Of a stretch of DNA of 8,720 nt, positions 6,949-8,720 are shown in pieces. The notes below the pieces were generated by a model that saw nothing but the letters and a program-made list of their open reading frames with translations, ran no database searches and was not told the origin of the DNA. This DNA is from Lachnospiraceae bacterium (GTDB lineage Bacteria; Bacillota; Clostridia; Lachnospirales; Lachnospiraceae), in NCBI GenBank assembly GCA_900763175.1, contig CAAFJI010000195.1, positions 1 through 8,720 on the forward strand, in the 5' to 3' direction. Position numbers and translations under genes: made by a program. The number at the start of each line of letters is the position of its first letter. The stretch's first letter is position 1.

Positions 6949-7405
6949 CGTCTTTACCTGCATTTCTTTGTTTTTTCAAATGATGGGTATAGATGGCTGC
7001 TGCCAGTACCACAACTACTGTGGTCAGCACAATGCCGCCAATTATGATCAACTGGCGTATCATTGCATTGGAAAGTCCTTTCTCTGCAGTGGGGGTTCCG
7101 GCGGAAGCTTCCTGTATCTCTGGTGTATAGGGGATTCTGGTTCCTCTTACAAGCAATCTGTGACTGTTGATTCCATAAGGAGTACAGGTGACCAGTGTTA
7201 CAAGGTCTTTCCCAGGAACGATTTCCAAATCCCTGCTGTTCTCCGGTTCTACTTTCTTAATCTGATCTACCCGGTATGCCAGAGTCTGACCTAAGGTATG
7301 AATATATAATACATCTTCTTTCCCCAGTTTGTCCAGTAAAGATAATAATTCTGCACCAGGAAGTCCGGTGTGCCCTGACATTGCTGCGTGGGTGTTGATG
7401 CCCAC
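6938..7405 (-). pseudogene. 5'-truncated class C sortase
   Basis: The remaining 155 codons carry the catalytic half of a class C sortase: H12 in SGHTGLP, C74 in LVTCTPYG, R83 in NSHRLLVRG, and a C-terminal membrane segment (about 116-139). About 120-130 residues found in the neighbouring intact copy are missing: the N-terminal anchor, the lid region and the first strands ending in PIYHG. The frame is closed by a TGA five codons upstream of the GTG at 7405, and no good ribosome binding site precedes that GTG. Hand alignment from the THxxxSGHTGLP segment onward gives about 58 identical residues of 92 with the downstream sortase, so the two are paralogues. Homology stops abruptly at the VG dipeptide. 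It is most simply a deletion remnant; a short active enzyme is unlikely because half of the beta-barrel is lost. The last 11 nt overlap the intact sortase gene. Confidence 0.75.
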
Positions 7406-7507
7406 TGTTTTTTCTCTTCATATTTCCCCACTCTTTTCTTTGACAGAATTTTCAGATGTGAAAAAATCTTTCAAAGCCTTTCCTTTTTCCAAACAAACAA
7501 TAAACAT

Positions 7508-7578
7508 AGGTTAACCTGAATTATTCACGGCAAAGCCGTGATCGTGGCTGAAAGCCACATAGGCTGAATGTACAGCTG
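7508..7578. repeat. Palindrome-rich intergenic patch
   Basis: Within 71 bases there is a perfect 10-bp palindrome AGGTTAACCT (7508-7517), a 7-bp hairpin TCACGGC-AAA-GCCGTGA (7525-7541), a 6-bp hairpin GTGGCT-GAA-AGCCAC (7544-7558) and a weaker 4-bp one (7563-7576). None is followed by a T-run, so they are not ordinary terminators. They lie directly upstream of the point where the sortase is truncated. They could be a remnant of a small mobile or REP-like element, or structure in the leader of the sortase transcript. I do not recognise the family. The whole stretch 7406-7657 otherwise holds no clear gene and no convincing promoter. Confidence 0.5.
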
Positions 7579-7607
7579 GAATCCTCTGCTATTCCAATTC
7601 TGAACAT
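7521..7607 (-). CDS. Possible 28-residue reading frame of unknown function
   Basis: A 28-codon frame (starts MFRIGIAEDSSC, ends RSRLCRE) begins with ATG at 7607 and has a strong ribosome binding site, AAAAGGAG (7617-7624), 9 nt before it. The start is 50 nt past the nitroreductase stop codon. Its second half is read through the two hairpins at 7525-7558, and it contains three cysteines and several arginines. No homologue is recognised. It could be a real small protein or leader peptide, the broken start of a lost gene, or chance next to a ribosome binding site left by a deleted gene. Confidence 0.3.
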   Translation of the reverse strand: MFRIGIAEDSSCTFSLCGFQPRSRLCRE

Positions 7608-7657
7608 CCTGTTGTTCTCCTTTTCCCTGATATAAGTAATTCTAAAAACTGCAATAT

Positions 7658-8383
7658 TCATTCAAACTGCTTCAGATATTCCCCCACCGACCGTGTCATC
7701 TCTTTTGAAAAATCGGAATTATATTTTCTTTTGCAGAAGGCTTTGCACCAGTCTTCGAAGGTGGAATTTTTATATTGGTGGCTCAACATTTCGCGAAGTT
7801 CAGTACCGTCCATACTGCGGTAGGTATTCTCATGGACAATATGTTCCTGTGCACATCTCTGGGGTTTAGGGCGATTCTTCTGCTGCTGGGTGGGCCAGCC
7901 AAATACCAGCATAACAGCTGGAAAAACATAATCAGGCAAGTTCAGAAGTCTTCTTTGTTCCTTATAATTTTCCATAATATCACCAATGTAGCAGGAACCA
8001 ATACCAAAACTCTCAGCTGCCACAACTGCATTTTGTGCGGCAATTGCCGTGTCTGTCACCGCAAGCATAAGGTCTCCTATACCTGGTTTTCTTGGCTCAC
8101 AGCCAGCTTCCAGATATGCATCATACCACTTCTTACAGTCAGCACAGAATACCAGTACCATAGGTGCTTTCGCAATAAATGGCTGGTGGTCGCAAGTCTC
8201 AGATAAAGTCTTTTTCAATTCTTCATCTGTGATGTCCAAAATAGTATAAAGTTGCTGGCAGCCTGCTGTAGGCGCCTGGGATGCGGCTTCAAGGATGACC
8301 TTCTTCATCTCCTGCGGAATGGACTTTTCTTCGTATACACGCATGGATTTTCTATTATATAAGCTTTTTATAATTTCATTCAT
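7658..8383 (-). CDS. Nitroreductase-family protein (FMN-dependent, NfsA-like)
   Basis: A 241-residue cytoplasmic flavoprotein of the nitroreductase family, expected to bind FMN as a dimer and reduce nitro, quinone or similar substrates with NAD(P)H; the natural substrate is unknown. Supporting sequence: the N-terminal NRKSMRVYEEKSIP (10-23) with the basic/Ser residues that contact FMN phosphate, PTAGCQQLY (38-46), the helix TDTAIAAQNAVVAAESFGIGSCYIGDI (110-136) and VFGWPTQQQKNRPKPQR (160-176). The C-terminal extension (about 207-241: FEDWCKAFCKRKYNSDFSKEMTRSVGEYLKQF) is typical of Clostridia members of the NfsA-like branch. Length is normal. AAAGGAAG lies about 10 nt before the ATG. No terminator follows the stop, so transcription may run on towards the sortase region. 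There is no functional link to the pilus genes that I can see. Confidence 0.88.
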   Translation of the reverse strand: MNEIIKSLYNRKSMRVYEEKSIPQEMKKVILEAASQAPTAGCQQLYTILDITDEELKKTLSETCDHQPFIAKAPMVLVFCADCKKWYDAYLEAGCEPRKPGIGDLMLAVTDTAIAAQNAVVAAESFGIGSCYIGDIMENYKEQRRLLNLPDYVFPAVMLVFGWPTQQQKNRPKPQRCAQEHIVHENTYRSMDGTELREMLSHQYKNSTFEDWCKAFCKRKYNSDFSKEMTRSVGEYLKQFE

Positions 8384-8488
8384 TTTTAATTTCTTCCTTT
8401 TCCTCTAAACAGCTATCATCAAATGACATAACCGTATAAAAATTATCTTTCTTCGATTTTTCTCACAAAAAACCAGACATTCCAAATA

Positions 8489-8517
8489 ATAATACCGAGA
8501 AATATCTGTTTTTTCAA
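8489..8517 (-). promoter_or_regulatory. Candidate promoter for the nitroreductase gene
   Basis: Minus-strand -35 TTGAAA (8512-8517) and -10 TATTAT (8489-8494) with a 17-nt spacer. It lies about 105 nt before the start codon and just past the stop of the MATE-like fragment. A second, weaker candidate (-10 GATAAT near 8443-8448) sits closer to the gene, so the exact site is open. Confidence 0.5.
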
Positions 8518-8537
8518 GTCAATATGGAGTCCACAAT

Positions 8538-8669
8538 TTAAGCGGTCTGTGCGCTGCCTTTCATCATCCTGTAATAGCAGGAAATCAGCAGTGCACTCAC
8601 ACCGAACCAGGCCAGTGGACTGGCAATACAGACAGCCGTATAGCCATTCTTCAATAAAAAAACGATTCG
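8538..8669 (-). pseudogene. C-terminal fragment resembling a MATE-family transporter
   Basis: On the minus strand the last 43 codons before TAA at 8538-8540 read RIVFLLKNGYTAVCIASPLA, then a hydrophobic membrane segment (WFGVSALLISCYYRMMK) and the tail GSAQTA. The pattern NGYxAVCxAxPxAW followed by a final membrane helix and basic end is that of the last helix of MATE multidrug/Na+ antiporters. Upstream, the same frame turns hydrophilic (NVNICIRNDN) and hits TAA at 8715-8717, and neither other frame continues the protein, so it looks like a remnant or a frame-broken gene rather than a window-edge cut. The assignment rests on a short stretch recalled from the family, without a search. Confidence 0.45.
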
Positions 8670-8720
8670 GGTATTGTCATTTCTGATACAGATATTGACA
8701 TTTTTTAAGAAGTATTACAA

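Noticed and set aside
6949..6963. Upstream start of the intact sortase (MQVKT)
   Set aside because: No purine-rich site precedes it, while AGGT sits before the ATG at 6948. The evidence is moderate, so this start remains possible.
7418..7504. 29-codon minus-strand frame (MFIVCLEK... to TGA)
   Set aside because: It has no ribosome binding site and starts right after a stop; not called as a gene, only used as evidence for a possible lost gene tail.
7525..7558. Hairpin pair as an intrinsic terminator of the nitroreductase gene
   Set aside because: Neither strand has a T-run after the stems and the pair lies about 100 nt past the stop codon.

Overview
The window looks like a chromosomal segment of a Gram-positive gut-type Clostridia, most likely a member of the Lachnospiraceae. 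This rests on the Clostridia-like hydratase and nitroreductase, strong purine-rich Shine-Dalgarno sites, compact promoters with 17-nt spacers, a sortase/SpaA-type pilin locus, and a small 88-residue protein of a type I associate with that family from memory. No species is assigned. There are no rRNA or tRNA genes and no CRISPR array.

Left part (1-2708): an aconitase-superfamily hydratase of the YbhJ type is read leftwards. It has its own near-consensus promoter on the right and a perfect 15-bp stem terminator on the left. A second, divergent promoter serves a rightward pair: an 88-residue cytoplasmic protein of unknown function, then, 23 nt on, a secreted transglutaminase-like protein with glycan-binding-type repeats. 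This pair converges on the pilus locus, with a strong hairpin between them.

Middle part (3990-7405): a leftward sortase-pilin cluster. In transcription order it holds a 5'-truncated class C sortase remnant, an intact class C sortase overlapping it, and a four-domain SpaA/Cna_B pilin 4 nt further on. The pilin carries a pilin-type PK motif and a non-canonical QVKTG sorting signal. The intact sortase lacks the usual DP(F/W/Y) lid. It is expected to join pilin subunits on the cell surface. The truncated sortase, together with a palindrome-rich patch just upstream, suggests that part of a larger pilus locus has been deleted.

Right part (7406-8720): a palindrome-rich intergenic stretch with one possible 28-codon reading frame, an FMN-dependent nitroreductase-family protein read leftwards with a plausible promoter, and at the edge what looks like the last part of a MATE-family transporter whose frame closes within the window, so it may be a remnant.

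The parts most worth following up are the decayed double-sortase pilus locus with its unusual sorting signal and lid-less sortase, and the conserved small protein paired with a secreted transglutaminase-like protein. I do not see clear evidence of a wholly new system.
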